From: Silene conica
Taxonomy: Eukaryota > Streptophyta > Magnoliopsida > Caryophyllales > Caryophyllaceae
Direction of reading: 5' to 3'
DNA: 64,000 nt
NCBI GenBank assembly: GCA_029255685.2
Contig: CM055318.2
Location: 32,228,001-32,292,000, forward strand
The position numbers and the translations under genes are program-made. This document shows, piece after piece, positions 37,380 through 49,111 of the stretch (position 1 is the first letter of the stretch; the number at the start of each line of letters is the position of its first letter). A model generated the notes under the pieces. That model was given only the letters and a program-made list of their open reading frames with translations. It made no database searches and was not told where the DNA came from.

Positions 37380-37705
37380 GGCCCTGTTCTTTTGGACTTC
37401 AAGTCACTTAATTTAAGTTCACTTCAGATCCTATAAGTTTAGTTCAGTTCAGTTCAGTTCCTATAAGTTCAGTTCAGTTCAGTTCCTATAAGTTAAGTTC
37501 AGTTCAGTTACTATAAGTTCAGTTCAGTTCCTATAAGTTCAGTTCAGTTCAGTTCAGTTCCTATAAATTCAGTTCAGTTTCTATAAGTTAAGTTCAGTTC
37601 AGTTCCTATAAGTTCAGTTCAGATCCTAGAAGTTCAGTTCAGTTTAGTTTAGATCCTATAAATTCAGTTCAGTTCAGTTCAGTTTTAGTCCAAAAGAACA
37701 GGGAC
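37380..37705. mobile_element. Tourist-like MITE B, same family, 326 bp
   Basis: Same TIRs (GGCCCTGTTCTTTTGGACT ... AGTCCAAAAGAACAGGGAC) flanked by TTA (37377-37379 and 37706-37708). The interior is entirely TTCAGTTCAGTTCCTATAAG-type repeats. Confidence 0.8.
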
Positions 37706-37873
37706 TTAGAAAAGGATAGAAAAGAAAAGCAGGATTTGGAGGGAGACATGGGTAATCGCTCTCCTCATTTCTATCTAAGGTTACAGACCAAGCAATGACA
37801 TGAATTATCCATATATCTCCCTTCCTTTTTCCATCCTTGAACTACCCTGTTTACTCCTCCAATACACAAAATC

Positions 37874-39205
37874 ATGGTCATAAACATCTCAATTACGTCT
37901 CCACCTTCATCATTTTCCTTCTCTAAACGTGTCCAGGCCAAATCATCAACTTTTTTATTTAATCAAAAACCAAAATATCGAATTTCAAAACACGTTTCAT
38001 TGAGTTCAAGGCACAAGTTTGAGAAAGAAAAGGAAGCGTGTTTTGGAAGGGAGATCCGACCTTGGAAGAAGAAACCAAACAGTTTGGTATGTAATGTGTT
38101 TGATGTCGGGGGTCCTCAATCTGTTATTGAGGCTGCTGCCGTGCTTACTGCTATTATCGTTGTTCATGAAAGTGGTCATTTTTTAGCTGCTTATCTTCAA
38201 GGAATACATGTAAGTAAATTTGCAATTGGGTTTGGTCCAATTTTGGCTAAATTTAATTCAAACAATGTGGAATATTCGATTAGAGCTTTTCCTCTGGGTG
38301 GTTTTGTTGGGTTTCCTGATAATGATCCAGATAGTGAAATTCCTGTAGATGATGAAAATCTTCTCAAGAACAGACCAATCATTGACCGTATATTAGTTGT
38401 TTCAGCTGGTGTGTTTGCCAACATCATTTTTGCTTTCGTCATAATATTTGCTCAAGTTTTGTTTGTTGGTTTGCCTGTGCAAGAGGCCTTTACTGGTGTG
38501 CTTGTGCCGGATGTCCGCCCATTCTCAGCTGCCTCCCGAGATGGTTTACTTCCTGGGGATGTTATATTATCTGTCAATGGCACCGACTTACCCACAACTG
38601 GGCCTCGCATGGTTTCTGATGTTGTGGACGTTATCAAGAAAAATCCCAATACAAAAGTGTTGCTTAGAATTGGGAGGGCTGGTCAGGAAGTTGATCTCAA
38701 TGTTACCCCAGATCAAAATTCTGATGGAACTGGTAAAATTGGGGTTCAATTGTCTCCCAATGTCATTTTCAAGAAGCTTAGGCCAACTAATGTATTACAG
38801 GCTCTCAGCTTTACCGGAAAAGAATTCTGGGGTTTGTCCTCTAATGTCATTGACAGTCTAAAACACACTTTTCTCAACTTCTCACAGTCAGCTGAGAAAT
38901 TTTCAGGTCCGGTTGCTATCATCGCAGTCGGGGCTCAAGTTGCTAGATCAAATATCGACGGCCTTTACCAATTTGCCGCTGTACTCAATATCAATCTTGC
39001 TGTCATTAATCTACTTCCTTTGCCAGCATTAGATGGGGGTTCTCTAGCTTTGATACTTGTGGAAGCGGTAAGGGGAGGGAAGAAGCTTCCTATTGAAGTG
39101 GAGCAAGGGATAATGTCGTCTGGTATCATGCTTGTCTTGTTTTTGGGAATCTATCTCATTGTTCGGGATACACTTAATCTCGATTTTATCAAGGAGATGT
39201 TATGA
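37874..39205 (+). CDS. ARASP: Chloroplast site-2-type zinc metalloprotease (RseP/ARASP-like)
   Basis: A single exon of 443 aa. The first 75 or so residues are Ser/Arg/Lys-rich with few acidic residues, as in a plastid transit peptide. The zinc-binding motif HESGH is at 98-102 in the first membrane helix. A second hydrophobic segment lies at about 165-190, a PDZ-like domain at about 200-290 (GLLPGDVILSVNG), and the second active-site motif LPALDGG at about 383-389 (Asp387). A C-terminal helix is near 415-430. This layout is that of bacterial RseP and plant ARASP, membrane-embedded proteases expected to act in plastid membranes. The ATG at 37874 gives a normal transit peptide. A MITE lies 170 bp upstream. 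ARASP and its paralogue cannot be told apart here. Confidence 0.93.
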   Translation: MVINISITSPPSSFSFSKRVQAKSSTFLFNQKPKYRISKHVSLSSRHKFEKEKEACFGREIRPWKKKPNSLVCNVFDVGGPQSVIEAAAVLTAIIVVHESGHFLAAYLQGIHVSKFAIGFGPILAKFNSNNVEYSIRAFPLGGFVGFPDNDPDSEIPVDDENLLKNRPIIDRILVVSAGVFANIIFAFVIIFAQVLFVGLPVQEAFTGVLVPDVRPFSAASRDGLLPGDVILSVNGTDLPTTGPRMVSDVVDVIKKNPNTKVLLRIGRAGQEVDLNVTPDQNSDGTGKIGVQLSPNVIFKKLRPTNVLQALSFTGKEFWGLSSNVIDSLKHTFLNFSQSAEKFSGPVAIIAVGAQVARSNIDGLYQFAAVLNINLAVINLLPLPALDGGSLALILVEAVRGGKKLPIEVEQGIMSSGIMLVLFLGIYLIVRDTLNLDFIKEML

Positions 39206-39985
39206 TAAAAGCTAGTTATGTGAGGACTTTTATCGGACTGTAGGCTGCTGTAGGCCAATGGTTTAGTGGTTCCCAAGATTATTGAAACATTCATACTATA
39301 GTACTTGGCATGACAGTTGCGATCACGGTTCTACCACTGCAAATTCTGTCTCTCCATTTCTCACGTTTATCAAAGGGGTTGTAAACCTGTACTACATTTC
39401 TCGTCTACACAAGTTATAGTTGAAGACCATTGTTAGGGAGGGTTCACTCGGTGGTCAGACCAAAGATCAGATCGGATCGGACCCTTTGGTTTAGACAAAA
39501 CTGGAACGTATTTTATTTGATAAGTTCAAAGTTCCTTTACGTTACTTTGGTCTTAGTTCAGTCCTGAACCCTCTAAACTGAATGAACTGCGGACCAGGCC
39601 ATGAAATGAACTTATATAACAATGAATCTTTAAAATCGTAACATTATTGATTTTCTTTTCGATTTTGTTTATACGAATTATAAAATGTGTAATTATGTGG
39701 TTAATTCTTGTAAGATGTTGATTATTTTGATCGTGATGAATTTCTCAAGTTCTAATTTTATAACCCCTCTCATTCTAGATTTTCTCCCTTTATTTGTGGG
39801 CACAAACATTAACAGAATAAATAAAATAGAATTACAATAACTTTGGTGGGATTTGGTGATTGGAGAAAGAGATAAATAATTTGAAGTTGAATACATCGCC
39901 CTCAATCATACCCTTCGTCTTCCTTACAAAACTCGAGAAAAGCCAAAACCTCTTCAAACACCCAACCTCCTAAACACAATCTCAC
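39206..39985. other. 3' flank of the protease gene and spacer
   Basis: It includes the 3' UTR. Otherwise it is AT-rich; 39455-39600 has repeated (G/C)GACC and GATCGGATCGG motifs of unknown origin. No gene seen. Confidence 0.4.
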
Positions 39986-39986
39986 C

Positions 39987-40727
39987 TTGTCTTCTCCACA
40001 TGCAACCCGCTCCTCTCGTCGTAGAAACTCCTCCATCACTCCCACACCAAACACAAATCCGCATGTGTCATCTCCCCCACCTACATCTCACTCACCATCT
40101 TCCCAAAATCAAGAACCCACGAAACTCGCTTGTAAACGTCGGAAGCTTAACAAAGGTAAATCAACTTCTCCCATTCCAGAACGTGCAACAGAATATTTCT
40201 CTGAGTCCATTCCCAGAAATGGCTCGTCTCGTCCTCTGTTTTGCGATGTATCCAAAGAAGCGACAGTGGAAGGTCTTGATCACATCCTCATGACAAAGAT
40301 GGAAGGTATTCTTGTTAACCGTCTTTTGCCTTACTCCATTCATGCTGGTCATTTCTACTCTAAGGGGTTGTTTGGTTGCCTCTCAAAATCATGGGAATTC
40401 GAAAATCCTGGGAAGTTGCTAAATGTAGTTTTGTTTGGTTGCCTAATTCATGGGAAGTGCAACTTCCTGTGTAAACTGCAATTCCTACATAATGTAGGAA
40501 CTCACTTACCTAGGCCCCCCTAGGTAAGTGGGAATTCCCACATGAATTGAACTTCCCGCATTCAACCAAACAACATTTAAACAATTCACGTGATTTTCTA
40601 GTTCATATAAATTTGATCTTCCCGGAAATTTTATATTCCCATGGCGAACCAAACGACTCCTAAATCTTGGATAAATAAGTGTTTACCCCTTACGTTTTTC
40701 AAAGACTTTCTTGAGTTTCAAGGATGA
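39987..40727 (+). pseudogene. Unidentified Pro/Ser-rich ORF split by a MITE
   Basis: The frame is open from before 39905 and reads about 125 residues of Ser/Pro/Thr-rich then mixed sequence. No in-frame ATG is found at its head; the apparent start is TTG. A MITE enters at 40364. If it is skipped, using one copy of its TAA duplication, the frame continues about 22 residues to a TGA at 40725-40727. This could be a degraded host gene exon or a transposon-derived protein. No domain was recognised. Confidence 0.35.
40364..40660. mobile_element. Tourist-like MITE, 297 bp
   Basis: TIRs GGGGTTGTTTGGTTGCC and GGCGAACCAAACGACTCC are flanked by TAA at 40361-40363 and 40661-40663. It has a palindromic centre near 40505-40525 (TTACCTAGGCC...CCTAGGTAAG). 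Confidence 0.8.
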
Positions 40728-40879
40728 AAACTCATTAGTACCTTCTCGAGTCCGAATTTTCCAATTGAATTGGTTCGGTTTTTTTAAGTTTTGTGAATTA
40801 TTTAAGGTATAAAATATAAAGTCTAAATTTTGTATACTGCTTGAAATAAATTAATAAAAAAAAGAAAAGATAAAGAAAA

Positions 40880-42134
40880 AAATAATGTGGATTAAATTAT
40901 AGCTATGTTGAAGCCCCTGCCCCATAAGCAATTACTAATCACGGAGAAAAATAATATAAAAAGAATACAAGCTATTATAAAAAGAATACGAGCTATTAAG
41001 CTAAAAATACGAGTTAATGTAAAAATATTACGAGCTATTTAGATAAGACGAGCTTTAACATACGAGCACAAATAAATACGAGCTAATGGAAAAACAATAA
41101 GAGCTATTAAGATAAGACGTGCTTCAAAATATGAGCACAAATGAATATTAATATGAGATTAAAAGGATCACGAACTTAAATATACGAGCTCATAAGAATA
41201 CGACCTATTAAGATGAGATACGAGCTAATGTAAATAGAATACGAAAACACGAGCTTATTGAAACACTTCTCGAGCTAAAAAAAATAGAATCAGATTTGCG
41301 ACACGTCAAATTTCATGATAAATTAAGTACTTAATATTACGAGGTGTAATTAAAAGAATACGAACTACAAAATACGAATATATAAAAAATATGAGAAATG
41401 TAAAAAAGAATAAGAACTTGAGAGAATTGCGAACTAAAAAAATACGAGTACATAAGAACACGAGCTATTAACCTAAGAATACGAGTTAATAGAGCTATTA
41501 AGCTAAGAATACGAGCTAATGTAAAAAAAAAACAAATACGAGCTATTAAGATAAGAATACGGGCTAACGTAAAAAAAATACGAGCATATAAGAGGATCAC
41601 AAACTTAAAAACATGAGCATATAAGAATATTAGCCAATATTAAAAGAATACGAGCTAATGTAAGAAAAATACAGGTCTAATAAGATAAGAATAGGAGCTA
41701 TTAAGATAGGAATACGAGCTAATGTAAAAAAATATATACGAGCTAATACGATAAAATACGAGCTATTAAGATAAAAATATGAGTCAATGTAAAAAGAATA
41801 CGACATAATGTTAAAAAAAATACGAGTTTCAATTTATCTTCATATACTAGAAAATTACTTCGACAGTAATGCGTAATATGGAAGTGTCTTTCAAAGACCA
41901 TTAATTCGGAGGTACATCTTTCCGTTTTCATTGAAGTTTCATGAGTTTCAATGTTCCATGTTGTTTCATTGATGATATACATTTGACGTTCATTGTCATT
42001 GAAAACAATCATACTTAAATTATTATCTATATATGCCTATTATACAAAGTATTTTTAGAAGATTAATTGTTACGATTATTACTTTAAAGCCATGTCAAGA
42101 TACTACCCGGGCAACGCCCGGGCATGAAATCTAG
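40880..42134 (+). mobile_element. Helitron, 3' end defined, containing the minisatellite
   Basis: The hairpin CCCGGGC-AAC-GCCCGGG (42106-42122) is followed by ATGAAAT and CTAG (42131-42134), then T. This is a textbook Helitron 3' terminus. It sits inside copia leader sequence. The left boundary is a guess; a 5' TC terminus was not found. Confidence 0.6.
40945..41850 (+). repeat. Minisatellite of AAGAATACGAGCTA(A/T)T units
   Basis: More than 25 diverged copies of ATACGAGCTAATGTAAAAA and ATACGAGCTATTAAGATAAG alternate across about 900 bp. Open frames on the minus strand (Leu/Ile/Arg-rich) come from this array. Confidence 0.85.
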
Positions 42135-42635
42135 TAGATTATTAAATCTGAAAATTTACATGAACACTGAAAATATTGCATGTGACATCTCATAAAAGTT
42201 TCCTGGTCAAATACCAAATATAACTATTTTTACCCAATTATCCTCATATTATGACATTTTATCTCATAAAATTCATAATCCATGCTAAAATGCTTTATAA
42301 GTTACGAAATTTTATATACATGATACAAAATATGCATGTGAGAACATATCTAAAAATCTCGACCATAAAGTATATCTAATTATTTTTCCCATAATAATAT
42401 CATTTTAATCATATAAAATACATTATTTATACAAATAATTAAGTAAATGAACAATATAACCCATAAAATTTAATTTGTGACCTAAAAACATTTTAGGACC
42501 AGAAATATTAACATGCAAGCATATTTTCGTGATTTATCTTATAAATCACAAAATTCTATTTTTATTCGTAAATCTTATTTACACGGAAAAATTAAACCAA
42601 TTATGCATGCAACAACCGTGATGCTCTGATACCAC
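42135..42635 (-). mobile_element. Copia element 3: 5' leader with primer-binding site
   Basis: On the minus strand 42635-42623 reads GTGGTATCAGAGC, the initiator tRNA-Met primer-binding site, adjoining the LTR. The rest is AT-rich leader, cut at 42134 by the Helitron end. Confidence 0.65.
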
Positions 42636-44128
42636 TTGAAGGAAATTATTATGTTCGGAAATAAACTCATATCTTATATAACTAAAATTAATTTAGTCAT
42701 AAAATTAATTAATGATTTTATGCATGCAAGATTAAGATAGAAACTGATTCCTTGCATTGAGAAACGGAATTAGTGCACGAAATTGGACTCCTTCCAATTT
42801 TCGTTCTTGAGCTCTAATTAGAAAGGATGATATCCAAAACCTCAAGTATAGAAGTTCTCCTTTGATTGCACCCAAGATGCACCCGAAAACAATTACCAAA
42901 TAATCTTATTATGTAGTAATATAACCTAAATAATGTTACTATTTTCTACACTAGAAAATATTATTATGTAATATTATTTATGAGAGAAAAATATATTTAG
43001 AGAGGTTTTAAGATGAATATGACCAATAACATAAAAATGAGTAAGTTCAATTGTGATGGGTGAATTACACAATATAAAGATGAGAAAACTCTTTTTCTTC
43101 CTTCTAGTGGCGGGCTATTTCAGATGGGAAAGAGCAAATGTTGCTTTTTCCTCTTTTCTACTCCCTTTAGACCTCATCACTCTGATATGAGTCTAATAAT
43201 AGATCTTATTATTAATAGGATAAATAATCATACCCATAACCACCACAACACACCATCACTCGGCACCCATAAGAAAATGGGTTCCATTTTATGTTTTACA
43301 TTTTGTCATTTATAATATGTCACAATGTGACATATCACATGTTATATGACTGTAACACGCCATGAGTATGAGAGAAGATTTGTCCCACATCGGTAGATTG
43401 TGAGGATTGTGATATGTTTATAATAAATTCCATCCACCACTTAGTAAAAAGACCTTGTGCTTTTGGGCTTAAGTGAGGACAAGTATTTGGCCCAAATGTA
43501 CACATCCCATCTTATTGGGGTTGTGTTACGACGGTGGCGGTTCGGGTTGTTAAAATGACAATTTATAATTATTAAAATATGTATTTAAACAATTTAAATA
43601 CAATTTCTTATCACATAAATAATACGAGTAATTGACTTTTAAGTACCAATTACTAATTTACTATGTAAAACGAGTCATTTCATATTCGTCAACGTGATCC
43701 ACAACTTAATTGTAATCACTACTAACCGATAACCCTTACCGATAAAGTACGATAACATTTATCGAATATAATAAAATTACTTATTTTATCGAAATCGAAT
43801 CTCATATAATCGCATTATCATGAGACACGAACGTCTCATTAATCTCGTTCATATTAAGGCATTAATCAATTCGTATCGTATACAAATTAATATTCTCAAT
43901 GATTCGGGCAATATCCTTTAGGTGTGACCTTAAGGGATCAACTGATCACCCCCATCATATGACGATAATGTCAAACTATTTAAAGTCAATCATTACCGGG
44001 AAATAACAATCATTCGATTTTATAGATTATCATTCCTTCCGATTCAATATATGTAAATATATATGAGTTTTTATGATTATTAATAAATTACGTGATCACA
44101 CTAATTGTCGAGGACACCTATCCCAACA
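42636..44128 (-). mobile_element. Copia element 3: 5' LTR, 1.49 kb
   Basis: It runs TGAAGGAAATTATTATG...CCTATCCCAACA. It shares GATTGCACCCAAGATG(C/A) and GGTGTGACCTTAAGGGATCA with the LTRs at 21752 and 25677, so all three are one superfamily. Extra length is partly due to the insert at 43351. Confidence 0.7.
43351..43529. mobile_element. Small TRIM-like insert in the copia LTR
   Basis: It begins TGTAACACGCC and ends TTGTGTTAC, inverted at the tips, with ATGAC before and about ACGAC after. It contains TTTGTCCCACATCGG, a motif I recall from dispersed plant repeats. The boundaries are tentative. Confidence 0.35.
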
Positions 44129-45386
44129 GATTGTTGGATGGATCATCAATTTCCGTTTCAATATCTTATAATATAAGACAGTTACTGAGGGACTTCCTTG
44201 GGTAGTTTTATTATGTTTCATGATTTGACACATCTTATCTATATAAATAGCAAAACATTTAACACATACTTATGAAGCCACCTTATCAAATTTAGTTTTG
44301 TTTTTTAGAAAAAAATACATATGGGCCCCGTAGCAAAGAAAATGAATTTAATTTCTGAAAACCGCTAGGTTTTTGTTGGTACGTAAATAATTACGTTTTA
44401 TGTTTCGTACGTACGAAAATATTAATGTTGTTTCAGAAATCGCAGTATTTTGATTAAAATAATATTAATAATAAATTACGCCAATTGATAAGAATAAGAA
44501 ATTTAAATATAAAATGTAACTACAAATGAACTAAAAAATTATAGAACAAAATATTTTAATTCTAAGAAATTAATTTTGGAAAACTTTTGAACAGTTTATA
44601 ATAACAAACGTCTTAGTTCTATATATAAAAAAAAAAGAGTTTTAGTATACTTACGAGAAGTATAAATTTTTTTTCCGAGTTTAAAGTTACCGTGGTCAGA
44701 TTTTTTCCATCAAATGACTAAAATTCATCAGCAAAGTTACAAAAATTAATACCAAAATTTCGCCCAATTATATCGCTTATGTTTTGTTAATAATATTTAT
44801 GTACTATCCTCTTTCTATAAAAGGAAAGACATTTTAAGGTTTCTGATTGGTTCCTTGATTTGAGATAGATGAGTCCACCATCAATTTCTTTCCTTTAAAT
44901 ACTTTTTCCTCCTAATTCATTTGCGTTCCATTTTACAATTTTTCGATTCCAAAATATTCGCATTCGTATATTAAGTTTATGTTAAAAAATTTATTTACAG
45001 AAAAATGTATGCAAACAAAAAATTAAAAATAAAAATAAAAAACGAAAATTGTACAGAATGCATTATAACTTTAAAACGGAATTTATATTTTATGATTGGT
45101 GTTTTTTTGTAGTTAGAGCGTCAACCAATAATAATTTGGGTTAGTTATGATATATGGTGATAATATTTAGATGTTTACATATTTTTATTAACTATTATTC
45201 ATTATAACTTTAAAACGGGTCAATATCTATTCTTTGCGCATATAGGACAAATATTTTACTTTTCATATGCATAATGTTATTATTTTGTTTTGTTCATCAT
45301 ACACATATATATTTAAACCGTCTAAAAAAAAATGTGTTTATTTTCTATAACGTTGAGTTAATGCGTTGTTTTTACATACTTTCAAG
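44129..45386. other. AT-rich intergenic region
   Basis: No gene or repeat boundary can be supported. Repeated CATTATAACTTTAAAACGG blocks occur at 45061 and 45203. Confidence 0.4.
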
Positions 45387-46770
45387 TTTTTTTTTTTTTT
45401 TTACGATGGTAAAAACGAGGTTCATACAACCGGCATTTGACTCATTTGGTCAAATGCACCTTTAATTCTGAAACGATAAACAAAGACATAATAGTAAATA
45501 CATCGGATACTAAACATGTGTTGATGACTAACAACTGAAGTAGTCCCGAAGCCACCATCTTTAACCTCCACTTTCTCGAGGGGGCGAATAGAGCTTGCCA
45601 AACGACAGGTACAATCATTACTCAGCAGAAACCTCGGAAACCAACGAGTCCCATGATCCAGAGAGAGGGAGCAAAGTGTACTTACGCCACAAGGACGTAG
45701 AAAGAAAAAGAGGGACAAAGACCATAATAATCTATGTCTAACGGAGTGGAAACTCCTACACTTTGAGAACCCCTCAAAACGGGTACGTAAACCAAAGACC
45801 GAGCCAGTAAGCAAGGAGAATCCTGACAATAAGATAAGCCACATACCCATGACCTTCCAAGACGGTCACATAAACATGGAAACAACACACCTCCAATGTA
45901 AAACTACTAATGTCGTTATTATTTTACAAAACGGAACTAACAAACTATTCTTAAAAACCATCAACAGTGGGTTATAATACCACCGCAACCAAACCAACCA
46001 AGAACACAACCAAACAACCCGTGAGCCTCCTCCCCGCCACCCAAAACAAAGGCCAACACCCCACGGACCCATCCATACCCCCACCACGCAGACTCAAACC
46101 ACCTCCCCGACACTGCCTCACGCGGACACCTATAGCACACCCAACATTCCCCTGAGACTCCCAATTCCGACAAACGAACCCCCCCAGGACCATCGGAGTA
46201 CATGCAACAGACCACCACAAGAGGAAAACCAAAAAAAACGACCCATAAGAAAAACAGTAGAAGAGTCTGATTGGTGGGGGGAGGGTGGAGGGGAAGGGAA
46301 ACCACCATATCAACACGAGACCCAACCACATAAGATAAAAACAACAGACTAAAGATGAGGAAAACTCACCACCTACAACCATCTAGCCTCCCAAGGATCA
46401 CATACCAGGGATGTGGGAAGGGGCGAGGGAAAGGGGGCATCCCTGGGTTGCATGTACCACATTCGAAGACAGGACAGGGAAACGACGGAACGGATCGACC
46501 TCAGATCAACCAACGAACCCACACAACCACCGCGCGGCAAGGAACGACCAAGAGCCAAAAAGAAGGGGCGAAAGACGAGATCAAAGAAGCCCGAAACAAA
46601 CCACGGAGTGGCGGTTCACCGGAGACAGGCCCAGAGAAGAGCCCATCTCCGGTGAAGAGGGAGGAGAAGCAGCGGATTAGGTGTGTTTTGGAAGGAGACG
46701 GCGGCGGCGGCAGAAAATTAGGGTTTTAGTGTTTGAGTTTTTTTAGAGAGATGGGAGAGTGTTTTTTTTA
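45387..46770 (-). mobile_element. Internally deleted LINE (L1-like)
   Basis: On the minus strand the unit starts near 46770 with a C/T-rich leader, CTAAAACCCTAATTTTC and a GCCGCCGCC run. It is GC-rich for about 700 bp and ends at 45387-45402 in a 16-nt poly(A) after TTTACCATCGT, a typical plant L1 3' end. No endonuclease or RT is present in about 1.4 kb, so the coding centre is missing. ACATACTTT occurs just beyond both ends (45374 and about 46871) and might be a target duplication. GC-rich overlapping frames here are not genes. Confidence 0.5.
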
Positions 46771-46974
46771 GAGAGATGTTGGGGAAATTTTTAGTTTTGT
46801 GTGATTCTGCTTTGGCCTTTGGTATAGATTATTTATACATTTTACATTGGCATGACTGTAATATTAAAACATACTTTTTAAAAATATATCCACCTTCTTA
46901 TTTTTTTTTAAATTTAATAAAATTAAACCCGTGTATTTCTGACACGGGAGTAAAATTAGTTTGGTTGATCTTTA

Positions 46975-47262
46975 ATGAAACTGTTCTCCCCCTTTACCAT
47001 TGGCTTTAAAGAGTCAAGTTATTTGTTGTGGAATGGTTTTCTAAAGGACACAAAAAAAAACCAATGTTTGACCACCCCTGCCCCCTTCATACAATCTGAC
47101 TCTTTTTGGACCCCTCCTCTATATTTTTGTGATGCGTCTTTCTATGGTAGTGGGGGGTCGGCGGATATTGCTTCTATTTGTCGTGCTCATCAAGGTTCAA
47201 AACTGGGTTGTAACTCAGCATTTTCTGCTAAAATTTTGGCAATTTTGGTTCATAAACCATAA
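46975..47262 (+). pseudogene. LINE RNase H-like fragment
   Basis: The frame contains FCDASFYGSGGSADIASICR, a HQGSKLGCNSAFSAKILAIL continuation. It resembles the C-terminal RNase H (RVT_3) of plant LINEs: DASF, then a strand, R-H-G, SA-x-LAIL. It is short and unsupported outside this stretch. Confidence 0.35.
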
Positions 47263-47359
47263 TGTTTGTGCTCATCTTATCTTCAATTGTAGGATACTTA
47301 ATTCAGACTTTATAAGGGTGAGAATCGTATTCCAGACAAGCCAATGCAAGTGTTGATCT

Positions 47360-48040
47360 AAACATGCAAATTTTGGTACATACAGTATGTTTTAGTTTTA
47401 TACAAGTAACATTTTCAAACAAAAAAAATATTGTAAGGGATCGAAATTTTGATGCTCCTTATTGAATAAAGAGACTACACAAATAGTGTTATATATCAAA
47501 ATGCATATGAATATCGTACCTCCAATATAAATCTAAATAAATTTATATGCACTTTTTTTGAGTTTGTAAGAATTTGAACTTTCATTTTACTTTTTTTAGT
47601 TGTTAGAATTAAAATCTTATTGAGTTTATATGTATTATTTTTGGTATAATATTGAGTTAACTTTTTTTTTTTTTGTAAAAACGTTTACATTTTTTTCAAT
47701 AAAACTTGTAAAATGTACGTATAAGCTAAATCATTTGTTATAGAGACCTAAATCTATATTATCAGATGTATACAATTGGTTATAATATCCTCTAATTGCA
47801 ACGATTACATGAATTTTTAACATGGAAAATGGCTATAAGAATGTTTTTCAGTATTTTATGTCTGTTTTTACGTCAAAACAAGGCACTCCTAAAATGAATG
47901 ATGAGTTAAAAAGTTTTGTAAAGATTGTTAGAATCCTCTTTGGACCTCATCTCTGGAGAGTCCGTGTCTGGACTATCCTCACAGAACTTCTTCCTTTATG
48001 GATTACGGTTCATCTTCCTTTATGGTTTATGGTTTATGGT
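47360..48040. other. AT-rich spacer
   Basis: Nothing recognised. The open frame at 47822-48118 has no family resemblance, and its end lies in GGGTCGGG repeats. Confidence 0.35.
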
Positions 48041-48044
48041 TTAT

Positions 48045-48990
48045 TAGAAGTGACAATCGGGTCACTCGGGTCGATTATAGGTCGAGTCAAAGCATCGGGC
48101 TATATTGCGTTCCAGTGACAGGTTCGGGTCGGGTTGCTTCGGTTCATGTCGGGTCATCTCCGGGTCAGGTCATCAACGAAATAGGGTCAATGCCGGGCCA
48201 AGTTATTGGTATATATTTTATCTTATATATTTAGTTTTAGATGTTAATTTTATGTTTAAATATCGGGTAGTCTAATAAGAATATAATATTTCAACATCTC
48301 ATTTGAATATTTCTTATTAACTTGATCTATCATAATGAATTAAATAGGTTTTAGGCTCTGTTTGGTAAAACGAGCTGAAAAGCTACCTAAAACCTGAAAA
48401 GGCAGCTAATAAGGTAGTTGAAAATTAGGGGCGGATAAAAAACTGTTCGGCAAACTAACTGAAAAGATAACTTATTTTGATAAAATGACATAAAAAGGAT
48501 ATAATAATTGTTTACTATATTATAGTTTGAAGGGTAAAAAAGTAATATAACCTAGAGTCATGTACCTAAAATCTAAAATGCTACCTTATGTAGTATATAT
48601 AACCTAGAGTCATCTAGCTAAAATCTAAAATGCTACCTTACGTAGTATTTCATTTCAGGTAGCTTATTTGACCAAATAAGTTACTCGTCAAACACTTCCA
48701 AAAAAAATAAGCAACCTGATTCTTTTGACAAAAAAACTACCTCAGTCAAATCAGATACCTAAAATGCACTACCAAACAAACAAACATAGCCTAAGTGAAA
48801 ATAATTAAAATAAATGTCAATTAGATGTCATTTAAAACATTATTAAACCAACTCATTATCGGATCATCTATCAGGTTGAGAAAATATCGAGTCGGGTCAA
48901 TTCAGGTTGAACAAAATAAGGCTACTATTGGTTATCGGGTTGATTCGCGTTGGTTCAATTTCGGTTCACCCAATTCTCGGGTTGTACAGG
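48045..48990. repeat. CGGGTC-rich hAT-like remnant split by a MITE
   Basis: GGGTC(G/A)GGT motifs cluster at 48055-48195 and again at 48885-48985, resembling the subterminal arrays of the element at 8990. Termini and target duplication are not resolved. Confidence 0.4.
48352..48793. mobile_element. MITE with TTAGGCTMTGTTTG ends
   Basis: Inverted ends TTAGGCTCTGTTTGGTA and TACCAAACAAACAAACATAGCCTAA enclose 440 bp rich in AGGTAGCTT/AAGCTACCT motifs. It includes a 51-bp tandem duplication at about 48549-48650 (AACCTAGAGTCAT...). The target duplication is unclear. Confidence 0.6.
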
Positions 48991-49060
48991 GTCTTTTGCC
49001 AGCTCTATGGTTTATGGGGAAAGCGATCAATTCATCTTTTGAGGGACTATGTGCACTTTT

Positions 49061-49111
49061 TAGTAGCAGTAGCCGTAGCTGTAGCTGTAGCTGTAGCTGT
49101 AGCAGTAGCAG
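49061..49111. repeat. (GTAGCT/GTAGCA)n hexamer repeat
   Basis: Eight tandem hexamers, about 310 bp past the 3' end of SAE1. Confidence 0.85.

Noticed and set aside
38197-38861. Other frames overlapping the protease gene
   Set aside because: They are shadows of the 443-residue frame, which carries the family motifs.
41337-42012. Leu/Ile/Arg-rich minus-strand frames
   Set aside because: They translate the ATACGAGCTA minisatellite, apart from a short non-repetitive part with no homology I recognise.
45866-46729. GC-rich overlapping frames of 60-140 residues on both strands
   Set aside because: They overlap each other, are low-complexity Trp/Val/Gly or Arg/Pro, and lie within a LINE leader.
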